A stretch of DNA of 31,295 bases from Jaenimonas drosophilae (GCA_030849065.1 JASAON010001453.1:1-31295); one strand, 5' to 3'. Numbered from the stretch's first letter, positions 7,874-16,996 are shown. Made by a program: numbers and translations. Notes: generated from the letters alone by a model not told the origin.

Positions 7874-10114
7874 ATGAACGATGATGTGGTGAATGGCCTG
7901 ATGCTGCACCGGCCCATGCTCAAGGGCTGGCTCGAGAAGAAGCCGGAGTGGCTTCTTCGCAGCTGGGATGAGCGGTTTGTTGTCTTGGATGATCGGCGCA
8001 TCGCCTACCACGTTGATTTTTTTCTTCCAGAGAAAAAGTGGGGCACGCTAAAGTCCTTTGACAAGGGTGATTGCCACAGCCTCACGTTTCGTGTGTGGCT
8101 CATTGAAGGAGATGTGTGGACCTTCCGCGCACAAAACGTGGATACTTACGAACGTTGGGTGAAGACCATCGCAGAGAGCCTACAGCGTGAGGCAACGCTG
8201 GATTGCCAAGATGCCAGCGTGGTGATGGAGGATGCGGCGGAGCTCTCCACGCGCGGCAATCACAACGCCATTCGCGATGAGCATGGCGAAGCATTGGCTG
8301 ACCAGGCACAACCATCCTCCGCCCTCTCACTCCGTCATGAGGAAAACACCTTCATGCGCACCACCGTGGAGAAGCAGGGTGCGTGGCGTGGGGCGTGGAA
8401 GCTACGCGTGATGGGTTTGCATGATGGCCCGCAGATATCCTACTGGGATGATGTGCATCAGCCACCCTCCGACAAGACGCGGAAGGAGCGCTACGCCATT
8501 GTGGCCGTGGATTCGTGTGTGTGGGATGATCGTCTTCTGCTCTTCTCCACCACCGTTGGGGAGCATTTTTGGGTGCGCTTTGACTGCCACACAACATGCA
8601 GGAGATGGAAGGATTGTGTGCGCGCACTCCTCCTCGCGCGTTCGTCGTGGCAGTGGTCTGTTGTGCCTGGGGTGGAGGCCCTCACGAACACCATTGCCGT
8701 CAACGGCATTCCATTCACCAAGATGGGTGGCATGTATACCGCACTCCAGGTGCATCATCATGCTGCGGCACACATCACCATGGATGCCGGGTGTTTGGAT
8801 GAGCAAGGCGGCCCACTTGGCATCTTGGCGGTGTACGGTGGCATTCACAAGTGGTCGCGCCACTCCTTCAGCAAGACGGCCAAGGGCTTCTTCCCATCTC
8901 CGCAAGCCGCTGACTTACAGGGCACATTGCAGATACTCCTCCTCTCTGGCGGGCACCCGCTGCGTCAGGTGGCTATCCAACCATTTGCGGAGAGCGAGCA
9001 TGCCATGGTGCGGCCTCCCCACTTGTACGGGGCCACCCTGAATCTTGTGAAACTTACGCGCCAACGTCGAGGCCAACATGGCGATGATGCTGCCAACACC
9101 GCCAACAACAACAACAACAACAACAACACCGTTGGCCCCACCACGGCAGGGATGGATCATGTGTTGGAGATGGTCCTGATTGGTGGATCAACGGGTGTGA
9201 ATCGGGATGTGGGAAAGACGGAGTTGTGGTGCGCCTGTGTGCCGCGCGGCTACTTCATTGGCGAGCGCCACAACGAAGGCATCAACACCACCGCCGTGGT
9301 GCCATATTGGGTGCGCCACGAGTTCTCATCGCACGAGCTGCCAACCTTTACCTTTCATGATTCCATTCGTCTTCGCACCACCAGCACCACCTCATCTGTG
9401 CTGATGAGCGGTGGCGTGGATGAGTGTGGGCGCTGCCGCAGTGAATGTTTTCTGCTTGTGTGGCCCAGCCGGTCCATCGCATCGCGCCCGGAGATCCGCT
9501 CGGTGTGTGCCTTGCCGAGCCCGCGCTGCTTCCATCGCATGGTGCAGCTCCATGACAACAACATTGTTGTGGTTGGCGGCAGAGGTCCAGAGAGCCAGGA
9601 GCTGCCCGCCCTCCTCACCTTGCACGTGGATGAGGTGCTGAAGCAGGAGGCGATGATGCCCGCAGGCAAATCATCATCTTCATCATCCATGTGGAAGCCA
9701 CCGCGCTACGCCAATGACGTGGAGCTCCCCGCCCTCTCCGATGTGGCGGTGGATGCGATGCCACAAAGCAAGCGCATTGTGGTACTTGCGCAGGTATCCA
9801 AGCGAAGCTTCGATGTGCATCTCTTCATTCTTGATTTTGACCTCAACGCCAACAGCGGAGAGGTGTTGGTGCAATGGAGCCAGGCTGTGGTGGATGTGGG
9901 CTGCCATCCAAGCCGGGCATTGGGCTGCTCACTGCACATTCACGGGCCCTACGCCTACGTTGTGGGTGGAGCGCACATGGAGAGCTCCGAGGTCAGCTCC
10001 ATTGACCCGCCGGTGCGCATTCTTCTTGGCGAATCACCATCCGCACCAACATCCGCCACCAAGCGCAAGGCGCGAAAGGCGAAGGTGGATCAAACGAAGG
10101 AAGATGAGTCGTAG
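7874..10114 (+). CDS. double pleckstrin-homology domain protein with kelch-like propeller
   Basis: 746 residues; 7874 is the only ATG for almost 700 bases upstream. PH1 spans about 16-110 (LKGWLEKKPEWLLRSWDERF, closing helix with YERWVKTI). PH2 spans about 160-255 (WRGAWKLRVM, closing helix with CRRWKDCV); both keep the conserved Trp of the last helix. From about 280 to 715 there are kelch-like blades with Gly-Gly strands: LLLSGG, MVLIGGSTG, LMSGGVDECGR, NIVVVGGRG and YVVGGAHM. Poly-Asn (AAC repeat 9104-9127) lies in a blade loop. The tail is Lys-rich. PH domains bind phosphoinositides or proteins and kelch propellers bind proteins, so a membrane-linked adaptor is a reasonable inference; lipid specificity cannot be read. 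No enzyme domain is visible. Confidence 0.78.
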   Translation: MNDDVVNGLMLHRPMLKGWLEKKPEWLLRSWDERFVVLDDRRIAYHVDFFLPEKKWGTLKSFDKGDCHSLTFRVWLIEGDVWTFRAQNVDTYERWVKTIAESLQREATLDCQDASVVMEDAAELSTRGNHNAIRDEHGEALADQAQPSSALSLRHEENTFMRTTVEKQGAWRGAWKLRVMGLHDGPQISYWDDVHQPPSDKTRKERYAIVAVDSCVWDDRLLLFSTTVGEHFWVRFDCHTTCRRWKDCVRALLLARSSWQWSVVPGVEALTNTIAVNGIPFTKMGGMYTALQVHHHAAAHITMDAGCLDEQGGPLGILAVYGGIHKWSRHSFSKTAKGFFPSPQAADLQGTLQILLLSGGHPLRQVAIQPFAESEHAMVRPPHLYGATLNLVKLTRQRRGQHGDDAANTANNNNNNNNTVGPTTAGMDHVLEMVLIGGSTGVNRDVGKTELWCACVPRGYFIGERHNEGINTTAVVPYWVRHEFSSHELPTFTFHDSIRLRTTSTTSSVLMSGGVDECGRCRSECFLLVWPSRSIASRPEIRSVCALPSPRCFHRMVQLHDNNIVVVGGRGPESQELPALLTLHVDEVLKQEAMMPAGKSSSSSSMWKPPRYANDVELPALSDVAVDAMPQSKRIVVLAQVSKRSFDVHLFILDFDLNANSGEVLVQWSQAVVDVGCHPSRALGCSLHIHGPYAYVVGGAHMESSEVSSIDPPVRILLGESPSAPTSATKRKARKAKVDQTKEDES
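9104..9127 (+). repeat. (AAC)8 coding repeat, poly-Asn
   Basis: Eight AAC units read as eight Asn inside the kelch region of the PH-kelch protein. Confidence 0.95.
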
Positions 10115-10636
10115 ATGATGATGCAGGAAAAGACGCACACGAACCATCAACAACGCAACGTAAAAATGTTGTGCCGATGATGGTGCTGCACCACCCATTA
10201 TGGCGCTCATGGACCAATACAGAAAAGAAGAGCACTGAAACAAGATACGCGCGCAGGTACTCTGAAGAAGAAAGAAAAAAAATTTCTCATGCAATCATTT
10301 TGACGCCCCCCTCTCCCGTTGGTGTTATCTTTGCTTCACATGTGTTGATGCAATCGCGGAACGAAAATCCAACCCAGGATTCTGTAGATGACGATGGATG
10401 GTGCTCTTCATCATCATCTTCATCATCAGCCCCCCATACACAGCGAAGGAAACAAGGCTTCTCCGCCCAACTGCTCAGAACCATTCTCTCTTTTTTTTTC
10501 TTGTGCTTGTGAAAGTGTGCTGTGTGGTAGTGACAGAGATGTACCTCCATCCATGCATCCACTTCCACATCAATACTAGATCCATGTACTTCTTCTTCTT
10601 GTGTTGTTGTTGCTGTTATAGAGTAGTGTGCTTTGC
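10115..10636. other. intergenic: PH-kelch 3' UTR and next leader
   Basis: No credible gene. Contains an A-rich stretch (10264-10282), a CAT/CTT-rich array (10408-10430), a T9 run (10491-10499) and the pyrimidine tract of the next splice site. Short frames here are low-complexity translations of these tracts. Confidence 0.65.
10620..10621 (+). promoter_or_regulatory. predicted trans-splice acceptor AG for the basic protein gene
   Basis: The AG follows a T/C and TTG-rich tract (10587-10617) and lies 15 bases before the ATG at 10637, the first ATG after it. Confidence 0.7.
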
Positions 10637-11749
10637 ATGCCACCAAGCAAGAGGTCTGCGCCGGCAGAGGCCGGAAAATCATCCGCAAGCCGTGGACGCT
10701 ATGCCGCCGTTGTTGAGAAGGGCCCCAACGCGTGGAAGCAGGATTGGAGCTCCTTCATTTCTGGAGTAGAGCTCAAGCGGGTGCGGGATGGATCGAGCGC
10801 TGTCTCGTTGCGTGCATCGGCCAACCTCGATCGCGAAGGTGCCGCGCAGGACTCTGACGATGATGCACCAACCTTCAGCTATCTCTTCAGCTCTCCGGCA
10901 GAGCGCCGTGCAGAGCGTGAAGCGAAGGAGCGCAGCAAGAAGGCCGCCGCCGCCAAAAAAAAGAAGAGCGAAGAGGTTAGCAAGCATCAACAGGCGCTTC
11001 ATGAAGCATCGGAGCGTGGGCTCACCTTCGATGGCATGAATCGCAAGGAACGACGGCAGTTTCTGCACCTGACTGTGAGCGAAGAGCAGCAAAAGGCCGC
11101 GGAACATGCCAAGGACTTTAAGCTGCACGATTTGATGGATGAGCGCATCGCGTGGTACCAACAAGGCCCCTCGCCCATTGACATCATCGCGGAGAAGTTG
11201 GTCTCGAAGAAGGCTGAAAAGAAGGGCAAACGTCTGGGCCTCAAGTACAACTACCTGTTGCCACACCCCAGTTGGATCGCACGACGTGCGCAGCAACGCA
11301 AGGAGAGTGTGTTGGTGGCGCTTGGGCGCCGTTTCATCTTCAATGAGGATGGCGAGGCGTTGGATGCTCTGCACAACCGCAAGGTGGACCTCACGAGAAC
11401 CAATTTGTTTCTCAGCAACGATGTGGGTCGCGGAAGTTATGGCGAGGCTGGGGCGGAGGTACCTGCGGATGTTGATGATGAAGTGAGCTCCTCCGGCAGT
11501 GAGGGCGGAGGTGCGGAAGAGAAGAAGCACAAGAAGGACAGAACACGCAACAAGGCGGCACCACCCGCTACCAACTCATCTGTTGCCATCTCATCTCTTC
11601 TTAGTGATCCACTTCGTGGCCGCAATCAATTTGTGCGTACCATCGTGTGTAGTCGCGATGCTGCCTTGGCCATTCAGAAGGCCAACCTCTCCACCAAGTA
11701 TCTCAGCAGCAACCTTGTGCAGAAGCCATGCATCAGTCGTGAAGATTGA
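10637..11749 (+). CDS. conserved-type basic, lysine-rich protein, function unknown
   Basis: 370 residues; the start is the first ATG after the acceptor at 10620. I do not recognise a domain. The N-terminal third is charged: an acidic DSDDD stretch near 75, then an Arg/Glu/Lys helix with poly-Ala and poly-Lys (about 93-118). The centre (about 130-265) looks like the ordered core: GLTFDGMNRKERRQF, RIAWYQQGPSPIDIIAEKL, LGLKYNYLLPHPSW and LVALGRRFIFNEDG. A Ser/Gly/Glu linker and a KKHKKDRTRNK cluster follow, and then a C-terminal block (ISSLLSDPLRGRNQF). Several basic clusters could act as nuclear or nucleolar signals, so a role in RNA or ribosome handling is possible but not shown. Codon use resembles the neighbours. 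Confidence 0.75.
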   Translation: MPPSKRSAPAEAGKSSASRGRYAAVVEKGPNAWKQDWSSFISGVELKRVRDGSSAVSLRASANLDREGAAQDSDDDAPTFSYLFSSPAERRAEREAKERSKKAAAAKKKKSEEVSKHQQALHEASERGLTFDGMNRKERRQFLHLTVSEEQQKAAEHAKDFKLHDLMDERIAWYQQGPSPIDIIAEKLVSKKAEKKGKRLGLKYNYLLPHPSWIARRAQQRKESVLVALGRRFIFNEDGEALDALHNRKVDLTRTNLFLSNDVGRGSYGEAGAEVPADVDDEVSSSGSEGGGAEEKKHKKDRTRNKAAPPATNSSVAISSLLSDPLRGRNQFVRTIVCSRDAALAIQKANLSTKYLSSNLVQKPCISRED

Positions 11750-11992
11750 TGCATCTCCCCATCCTACCTACACCAACAAGCAAAACAACAACAACAGCAT
11801 CATCATCATCATGATGCATTTCTCGATTAAGACGAACAATAAACAGCAGAATTCATCTTCGTCAGGTGCTCTAGTCACCGGAACTATACCAAGTGTTGTT
11901 GTACGATACATGTGTACGTGTGGCCAACATCATCACCATCATCATCATCTCTTACTCTCATATTGTCTTTGTTCTGCCCTTTTCACTGATGA

Positions 11993-11994
11993 AG
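11993..11994 (+). promoter_or_regulatory. candidate trans-splice acceptor AG for the tail-anchored protein gene
   Basis: The AG follows the C/T-rich tract 11948-11986; an alternative AG is 12003-12004. Either leaves 12032 as first ATG and drops the ATG at 11989. The rest of the 282-base gap before it holds AAC and CAT repeats only. Confidence 0.6.
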
Positions 11995-12031
11995 TGTGTC
12001 GTAGCAACCACTCCTTGCGTGCACCGCCATC

Positions 12032-12832
12032 ATGCGCACCACACTATCATCTTCTACCAAGAGTGGCTCCGTGCCTCGTGCAATAACTCATCGACGAGGG
12101 GCCAGCAACACCTCCGCCCGCGAAGGAAGTACCTCACTGCGTGGCAAACAGCGCATTGTGATGAAGGATGATGTTCCTCCAACCACTTCCTCCCCACCAC
12201 GTAGCCCCGCCGAGGATGAGAGCTCATCGCCCTCTCCCTCCTGCTCCCCGACAGACATGCGCACGCTTCCCATCATCTCATCTGCCGAGGCTCTCGATAC
12301 ACCAAAGAAGCTGGCAAGCCGCACCTCCTTCTCCAGCCGCACACCACCGGCGCAACGTCGGCCCGCTCTGCACATTTCGCCATCACCGCTGCACTCACGA
12401 AACGGGCCACCTTCTTCATCTGCACGCACACAGGTGGATGTACGTCATGAATCGGTGGAGCCGGATGCACAACCACCACATCCCACCATTCCCACCCTCC
12501 TCCTCAGCCCCAATCGAGCCGCCAAACTCCGCTCTCTCTCGCGCGCGGTATCTGCCTCAGTCACCCCACGTGGGGTGCCATCACCAAACAACAGCAGCAA
12601 CAACATCAATGATGATGATGGTGTGGGCCATGGGGGCCGTGAGTGTTCTCAGCAGTCAATGGAGGCATCCATACGTCGATGGCGATCGAGCACAAGCTCA
12701 CCACTTCTCGCGGATGTGGGGTTGTTGGCACCTCTTCGGAAGCTGCCGCTCGTGGTGCGATGGATCATCTTCGTGGGGGCCATCTTCTTCACGCAATTTA
12801 TTGTGTTGCTATGCGGCCATCTCATGCTGTAG
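12032..12832 (+). CDS. Ser/Pro-rich protein with C-terminal membrane anchor, function unknown
   Basis: 266 residues; the start is the first ATG after the predicted acceptor. About 235 residues are low-complexity Ser/Pro/Arg/Thr-rich with many SP and TP sites and short Asn and Asp runs, and probably disordered. The end is a single hydrophobic segment (about residues 243-263, VVRWIIFVGAIFFTQFIVLL) followed by only a few residues, the layout of a tail-anchored protein facing the cytosol. I see no SNARE heptads and no enzyme motif. Tail-anchored proteins insert post-translationally into ER, mitochondrial outer or other membranes; which one cannot be told here. The preceding and following genes give no functional hint. 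Confidence 0.7.
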   Translation: MRTTLSSSTKSGSVPRAITHRRGASNTSAREGSTSLRGKQRIVMKDDVPPTTSSPPRSPAEDESSSPSPSCSPTDMRTLPIISSAEALDTPKKLASRTSFSSRTPPAQRRPALHISPSPLHSRNGPPSSSARTQVDVRHESVEPDAQPPHPTIPTLLLSPNRAAKLRSLSRAVSASVTPRGVPSPNNSSNNINDDDGVGHGGRECSQQSMEASIRRWRSSTSSPLLADVGLLAPLRKLPLVVRWIIFVGAIFFTQFIVLLCGHLML

Positions 12833-13103
12833 TGGAGGCCGTTGACGTAGGTAGAGGAGGGGAGTGAGGTTGGCCACAATCCGGCACACATACATGCATA
12901 CTCAGTGCATCGCCTTCCCTCCCCATTGCGCTTCCTCTCTCACATCATGCTGTAGTTGCACACAAATATGTGTGCTACTCCGAGGTTGTTCTTCATGGAG
13001 TGAAGATCTTTGTTGTGGCTACCCACCATCTTGTACGTTGTTGGTCATGGCGTTGTGTGGCCTACATCATGATTCTCCTCCTCTTCTTCTTCGTTGCCAC
13101 GCT

Positions 13104-13105
13104 AG
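13104..13105 (+). promoter_or_regulatory. predicted trans-splice acceptor AG for the KKXX protein gene
   Basis: GCTAG after the strong tract 13073-13097; no ATG lies between it and 13192. AG 13189-13190 is a weaker alternative that would leave almost no leader. Confidence 0.6.
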
Positions 13106-13161
13106 CATTTCTTGTGTGGCAGTCTCAAGAGGATTCATTCCTCTTCACGCTTGGCACTCTC

Positions 13162-13182
13162 CATCATCATCATCATCATCAT
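13162..13182 (+). repeat. (CAT)7 repeat
   Basis: Seven CAT units in the leader immediately upstream of the 13192 start. Confidence 0.95.
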
Positions 13183-13191
13183 ATCGTCAGG

Positions 13192-14091
13192 ATGCACTCC
13201 CTCTACACAGTCTTCATCGCCTTGTTTCTCGTCATGGCAGGAGGTGTGCGGGCATCTTCTGAAACACTCCCCAGTGTAGAGGCCATCCTCGGCCAACGCT
13301 TTGAGGTTAGCGTACTGACCTCCTCTTTTGGAACCTTCAACGCCACCTTGGCCATGCGCGGCTCCATCACCTTCGCCGAGCGCCTACATGGAGAGCTGGT
13401 TCCTCATGGCGATGCACGGATCGAAGCGGGGCAGACGGCGCTGCCACACTTTGGCCGCACGCGTGAGGTGCTCGATGATCATATGAGCTCCATCTTCTCC
13501 AAGGAGGCACATGTGAGCTCCGGTCATGATGAGGTGTTGCGGCCCTCCTTGTTCGCGTTGGATGTGCAGCTGAGGCATCCAGATGCCCCACAAGGGGTAG
13601 TGGAGCTCTTCTTCCTCCCCGCAGAGCTGGATGCGTTGCAGCACACACGAGAAGCGATGTCGGAGGGGAGCGTCGAGGCCACCACCACGGCTAAGTTTCA
13701 TCTCCGTCCATCGCCACGTTTGCACATCAACCCATCCTTCAGTGATAAGGCCGCCCTCGCACGTGAGGCACATGGCGAGCTCCTCTCCGCCACAAAAGAG
13801 AGCACCGCATCCTTCTACACGTTAGAGCTCTTATCAGAACATGAGTGGAGCCTCTCGCTGAGCCTCTCCATGAATGGGAAGGAAGAAACGGTGTGGGTGC
13901 ACGGGTATACATCTCCTGATGGTGTCTTGGTGCAACGAGCCTCCACCGAGGTGGCCCTGTGGCAAAAGGTGGCGTTGGGCGTGTTGATGGTGGTCTCGAT
14001 TGCGATGCAGGTTGTTTCTGGCTTCACGTCAGGACGGAAACAGCGCAAGCCACAACAGGCCGCCGCCATCGCCGCAAAGAAGAAGGATTAG
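13192..14091 (+). CDS. type I ER membrane protein with KKXX retrieval signal, function unknown
   Basis: 299 residues. Choosing the first ATG after the 13104 acceptor gives a textbook signal peptide (MHSLYTVFIALFLVMAGGVRA, cleavage likely after an Ala near 22). The region to about 255 is predicted lumenal, beta-rich and has no domain I can name. One membrane span follows (about 262-282, KVALGVLMVVSIAMQVV), then a short cytosolic tail that is basic and ends KKKD, fitting the KKXX dilysine COPI retrieval signal. Together these indicate an ER-resident single-pass protein. The layout resembles small ER-complex subunits (EMC7/EMC10 or TRAP type), and an EMC4 gene lies 7.4 kb downstream, but I see no diagnostic motif, so no symbol is given. 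Confidence 0.72.
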   Translation: MHSLYTVFIALFLVMAGGVRASSETLPSVEAILGQRFEVSVLTSSFGTFNATLAMRGSITFAERLHGELVPHGDARIEAGQTALPHFGRTREVLDDHMSSIFSKEAHVSSGHDEVLRPSLFALDVQLRHPDAPQGVVELFFLPAELDALQHTREAMSEGSVEATTTAKFHLRPSPRLHINPSFSDKAALAREAHGELLSATKESTASFYTLELLSEHEWSLSLSLSMNGKEETVWVHGYTSPDGVLVQRASTEVALWQKVALGVLMVVSIAMQVVSGFTSGRKQRKPQQAAAIAAKKKD

Positions 14092-14275
14092 ATGCTCCTT
14101 GTGTGTGTGCGAGCGTATTCTTCTTCTTCCCTTGTTCATGCGCGACTCCCCCTCCTTCACTTGTGTTGATGATTGATATGCATTAATACGTACGTACATA
14201 ACCTGCAGAGGTTTGTGTGGGCCTCCATCACGTACCCTCACACACACACACATGATCCTCATCACGTTGTTGCTG

Positions 14276-14297
14276 CACACACACACACACACACACA
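14276..14297 (+). repeat. (CA)n microsatellite
   Basis: Eleven CA units in the gap upstream of the WD40 gene. Confidence 0.95.
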
Positions 14298-14444
14298 TCT
14301 TTTTCCACGGTGCTACACGCACATTCTTCTTGCGTATTATCTATTTGGTGTACCGACAGTAGTAGTGTTTCACCACACATCCTCTCCAGTGTTAGTGTTC
14401 TTTATATATATTTTTTTTCATTCTTCCTTGTGCGCATCATCTCC

Positions 14445-14446
14445 AG
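14445..14446 (+). promoter_or_regulatory. predicted trans-splice acceptor AG for the WD40 gene
   Basis: CATCTCCAG after a T8 and C/T-rich tract (14411-14443); 17 bases before the first ATG at 14464. Confidence 0.72.
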
Positions 14447-14463
14447 CAAACAGGCGTTGGTTG

Positions 14464-16362
14464 ATGATGATGGATGAGGTGGCAGAGGCGGCGGCCACCA
14501 CCCGTCATGGCGGATTTGCCGCCACCGCTAAAGGAGGAGGAGGTGGAGGTGGAGGTGGACGTACACGCCAGCTTCATCATGATAGCTTCGAGGAATTCAT
14601 GCAGCGTGTGTTTGAGTCCCCTGACCTCCCCTTCGTTTCTTCCTTCAACGACGAGTACGGCCGCTACATCACCGTCGGTGCCGATGCATCGCCGGCCAAC
14701 ACCACCAACAAGAAGTCTGATGGCGTTCATAAGACCACCCCCACCGGAGCCACACGTGCGCAGGAAGATTTGCCCATCACGCCAAATGCCGATGCGAAGC
14801 AGAGCTCCATCTCGTTGCTCGATGCGGCAAACAACAACGTCATATCAGCATGCCGCATTCCATCCGTGGAAGGCCTTCGTCGCTCCGTTCGCTGGGTGCG
14901 CGAGATGGTGCCTGAGACCTACACCTTGGATGATGTTGCCACAGACGGACGACGGCTCTCCGCGAAGGGCTGCATGCGCACCGATGAGCTCGACTATGAT
15001 ACGCTCCAACCACGGGCGGAGGCCTATGATATGTGCGCCAGCGATGCGCAGGAGGTGAGCAACGATTACGCGTTGGGCACCTCCAACGTTGGCATCGAGC
15101 GCTTCTTGCGGCGTCGGCAGAGCCAAGGTGGCAAATTGAGAGATGTTGTTGTGAGCTCCGTCCTTGGCGTTCATGGCAGAGCTCATGGGGTGGCCTTTGC
15201 CTCCTTGAGCGAGGATAGGTATGTGGCATGCTGCCATGATAGTTATTGCTTTTTACGTAGTGTGCCGTCCTATGGCAGCAGCCTCCCACCCGGATGCCGT
15301 GTGCCATCCATGATGGCGCCGATTCAGATGCAAGTAGATGCCCCACTGGCCGTCTTTGCCGCACACCGTGGAAGCATTCAGGCTCTCGCCGTGAGCCATG
15401 ACTGCACCATGTTGGCCTCTGCCGGTGCTGATCGCCTACTCTCCCTCTACGACCTCACCACACTCCGCTGCATCGCATCCTTTGACCACCCCGACGCCGT
15501 TACGACGGCAGACTTCTCAACGCCGAGAAAATTTGTGGCAACGGGCTGCCTCGATGGCTGCTGCCGCCTTTGGATGGCGATGAAGGTGCGCCAATCAGCA
15601 CCCGTGTGCGTCTATAGTGGCCATCGCCACCCAATTGTGTGTGTTGTGTGCCAGCCACATGGAGAGCTCGTGGCGTCGGGGTGCCGCAACGGCGATGTGC
15701 ATCTCTGGACGGCCGTCTCGACGCGTTTGCATCGTGTCGTTGGCCGCGATCATCACCGCACGGCCATTCATTCACTGGCCTTCAACGCATCAGGCACAAC
15801 ACTCCTCTCTGGCGATGGTTTTGAGGTGCTCCTCTCGGACGTGGAAACCGGCGCACCGTTTCACGTCTTTAAGAGCTCCATCCACGGCACCGTCGTCTCA
15901 CCACCCGACGTGGCCACATGCGTTGATGATGATGATGAAGTTGATGAGTCCGGCAACTTCGCCAAGGCCTTCTTCGCGCCAAAACCGCTCTTTGCCAACT
16001 TTTTGTTTTTATGCACGCGTGATCGCACCGTGTCGCTCGTGGAGTTCCACGCCTACAACACCACAGCAGCCGCGGCTGGCGTGAAGGGCGGGGCTGCGAC
16101 TGCGGCGGAGGATGCCGCAATGATGGCGAGCCAGACGAAGGCCGCCGCCAACGCCAGTGCGATGCGCGCGGTGCGGCGTGTAGATGTAACTCAGGATGTG
16201 TGGTCAAGCCGATTGCGCGGGGTTGTATCGAGTGTGTGCGTGGGGCCGCAACAACACATCATCCTGGGTGATGGCAACGGCAACATAACCGTGCTGAAGA
16301 TGGAGCCACAACTGGCAGAGGTCCAGCCACCTCCTCGCATCGTACAACGTGTGCTCCGCTAG
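14464..16362 (+). CDS. WD40-repeat protein with disordered N-terminus
   Basis: 632 residues; ATG 14464 (followed by two more in-frame ATGs) is first after the acceptor. Residues 1-165 or so are low complexity with a Gly8 run. At least four WD40 units can be read from about 297 to 470: AHRGSIQALAVS...LLSLYDL, FDHPDAVTTADFS...CRLWMA, SGHRHPIVCVVC...DVHLWTA and HRTAIHSLAFN...VLLSDVETG. Weaker blades lie before (HGRAHGVAFASL) and after (FLFLCTRDRTVSLVEF; HIILGDGNGNITVLK), enough for a seven-bladed propeller. An Asp-rich loop and an Ala-rich loop interrupt the last blades. No catalytic domain is present; such proteins are scaffolds. The FDHPDAVTTADF blade recalls the WDR44 group, but this is weak. 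Confidence 0.82.
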   Translation: MMMDEVAEAAATTRHGGFAATAKGGGGGGGGGRTRQLHHDSFEEFMQRVFESPDLPFVSSFNDEYGRYITVGADASPANTTNKKSDGVHKTTPTGATRAQEDLPITPNADAKQSSISLLDAANNNVISACRIPSVEGLRRSVRWVREMVPETYTLDDVATDGRRLSAKGCMRTDELDYDTLQPRAEAYDMCASDAQEVSNDYALGTSNVGIERFLRRRQSQGGKLRDVVVSSVLGVHGRAHGVAFASLSEDRYVACCHDSYCFLRSVPSYGSSLPPGCRVPSMMAPIQMQVDAPLAVFAAHRGSIQALAVSHDCTMLASAGADRLLSLYDLTTLRCIASFDHPDAVTTADFSTPRKFVATGCLDGCCRLWMAMKVRQSAPVCVYSGHRHPIVCVVCQPHGELVASGCRNGDVHLWTAVSTRLHRVVGRDHHRTAIHSLAFNASGTTLLSGDGFEVLLSDVETGAPFHVFKSSIHGTVVSPPDVATCVDDDDEVDESGNFAKAFFAPKPLFANFLFLCTRDRTVSLVEFHAYNTTAAAAGVKGGAATAAEDAAMMASQTKAAANASAMRAVRRVDVTQDVWSSRLRGVVSSVCVGPQQHIILGDGNGNITVLKMEPQLAEVQPPPRIVQRVLR

Positions 16363-16562
16363 CTGGTGGATGTTCTACGTTGGCGCTATTCTGTTGTTGT
16401 TGTTGTGTTTTCTCACCTTGGGGAGAAGTTCTTTTACCGCCCTCTCTTCAGGAGAAGAATGTGTTGTCTTGGTTGGTGGTGTGTTTCGTGGGCCCGACGT
16501 GGATCACGTGCGGATGGCGCATGCAGCTCCATCAACACCACATCATGAATGTGCGCAAAAAT

Positions 16563-16583
16563 AACAACAACAACAACAACAAC
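16563..16583 (+). repeat. (AAC)7 microsatellite
   Basis: Seven AAC units in the 3' UTR of the WD40 gene. Confidence 0.95.
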
Positions 16584-16994
16584 AAAAGAAGAATTCGTGC
16601 CATGTATTGGCCGGTGATGTGTGTGTGTGTGTGCGTGTGTCTGCCGGTCTCTCCCAAGGAGGAGCACCATGGAGTATACGTGAGCCTCTCCTTGGTGCTC
16701 CTCCTACACACGCACTCACCGCTTTGCTTCTATCCGCAAGTGGCCCCATGTGAGGCCCTCTCCCCCTTCCCCTCCCTCCACGGATGGAGTGTTTATGATG
16801 ATCTCGATACAGATCATGCTCCCCCCTCTCAATCCAATCACGTGGATGGATCTACATCATTCACTCCCTCCTTCCAACGTTGCATCACATCTCTGTGTGT
16901 GTGTGTCTGCGTACGTATCTGTTGCACGTTGATGAAGATGTTGCAATACCACTCCTCCTGCCTCTTCTCTTCTCTCTTGTGGTTGTACTTTGGA

Positions 16995-16996
16995 AG
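16995..16996 (+). promoter_or_regulatory. predicted trans-splice acceptor AG for the actin-related protein gene
   Basis: The AG follows the strong C/T tract 16951-16979; the first ATG after it is 17040. Confidence 0.65.

Larger units (their letters stand above)
12833..13191. other. intergenic: tail-anchored protein 3' UTR and leader of the KKXX protein
   Basis: No gene supported. Pyrimidine-rich with a CTCCTCCTCTTCTTCTTC tract (13073-13097) and a CAT repeat (13162-13182). The open frame continuing upstream of 13192 to about 12970 lies largely before the splice acceptor. Confidence 0.65.
14092..14463. other. intergenic: KKXX protein 3' UTR and WD40 gene leader
   Basis: No gene. Holds ACGTACGTAC (near 14187), two CA repeats (about 14239-14252 and 14276-14297), a TATATATAT8 stretch (14404-14418) and the WD40 splice tract. 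The frame upstream of 14464 is open but repeat-derived. Confidence 0.65.

Noticed and set aside
10679..11530. 283-residue open frame on the minus strand
   Set aside because: It lies entirely opposite the basic protein gene, has no splice signals on its strand and no domain; a shadow of the biased codon use.
11499..12086. 195-residue plus-strand frame
   Set aside because: It overlaps the end of one gene and the start of the next in another frame and translates CAT and AAC repeats.
12970..13191. Extended N-terminus with an extra hydrophobic segment for the KKXX protein
   Set aside because: It contains the pyrimidine tract and poly-His from the CAT repeat; starting at 13192 gives a normal signal peptide.
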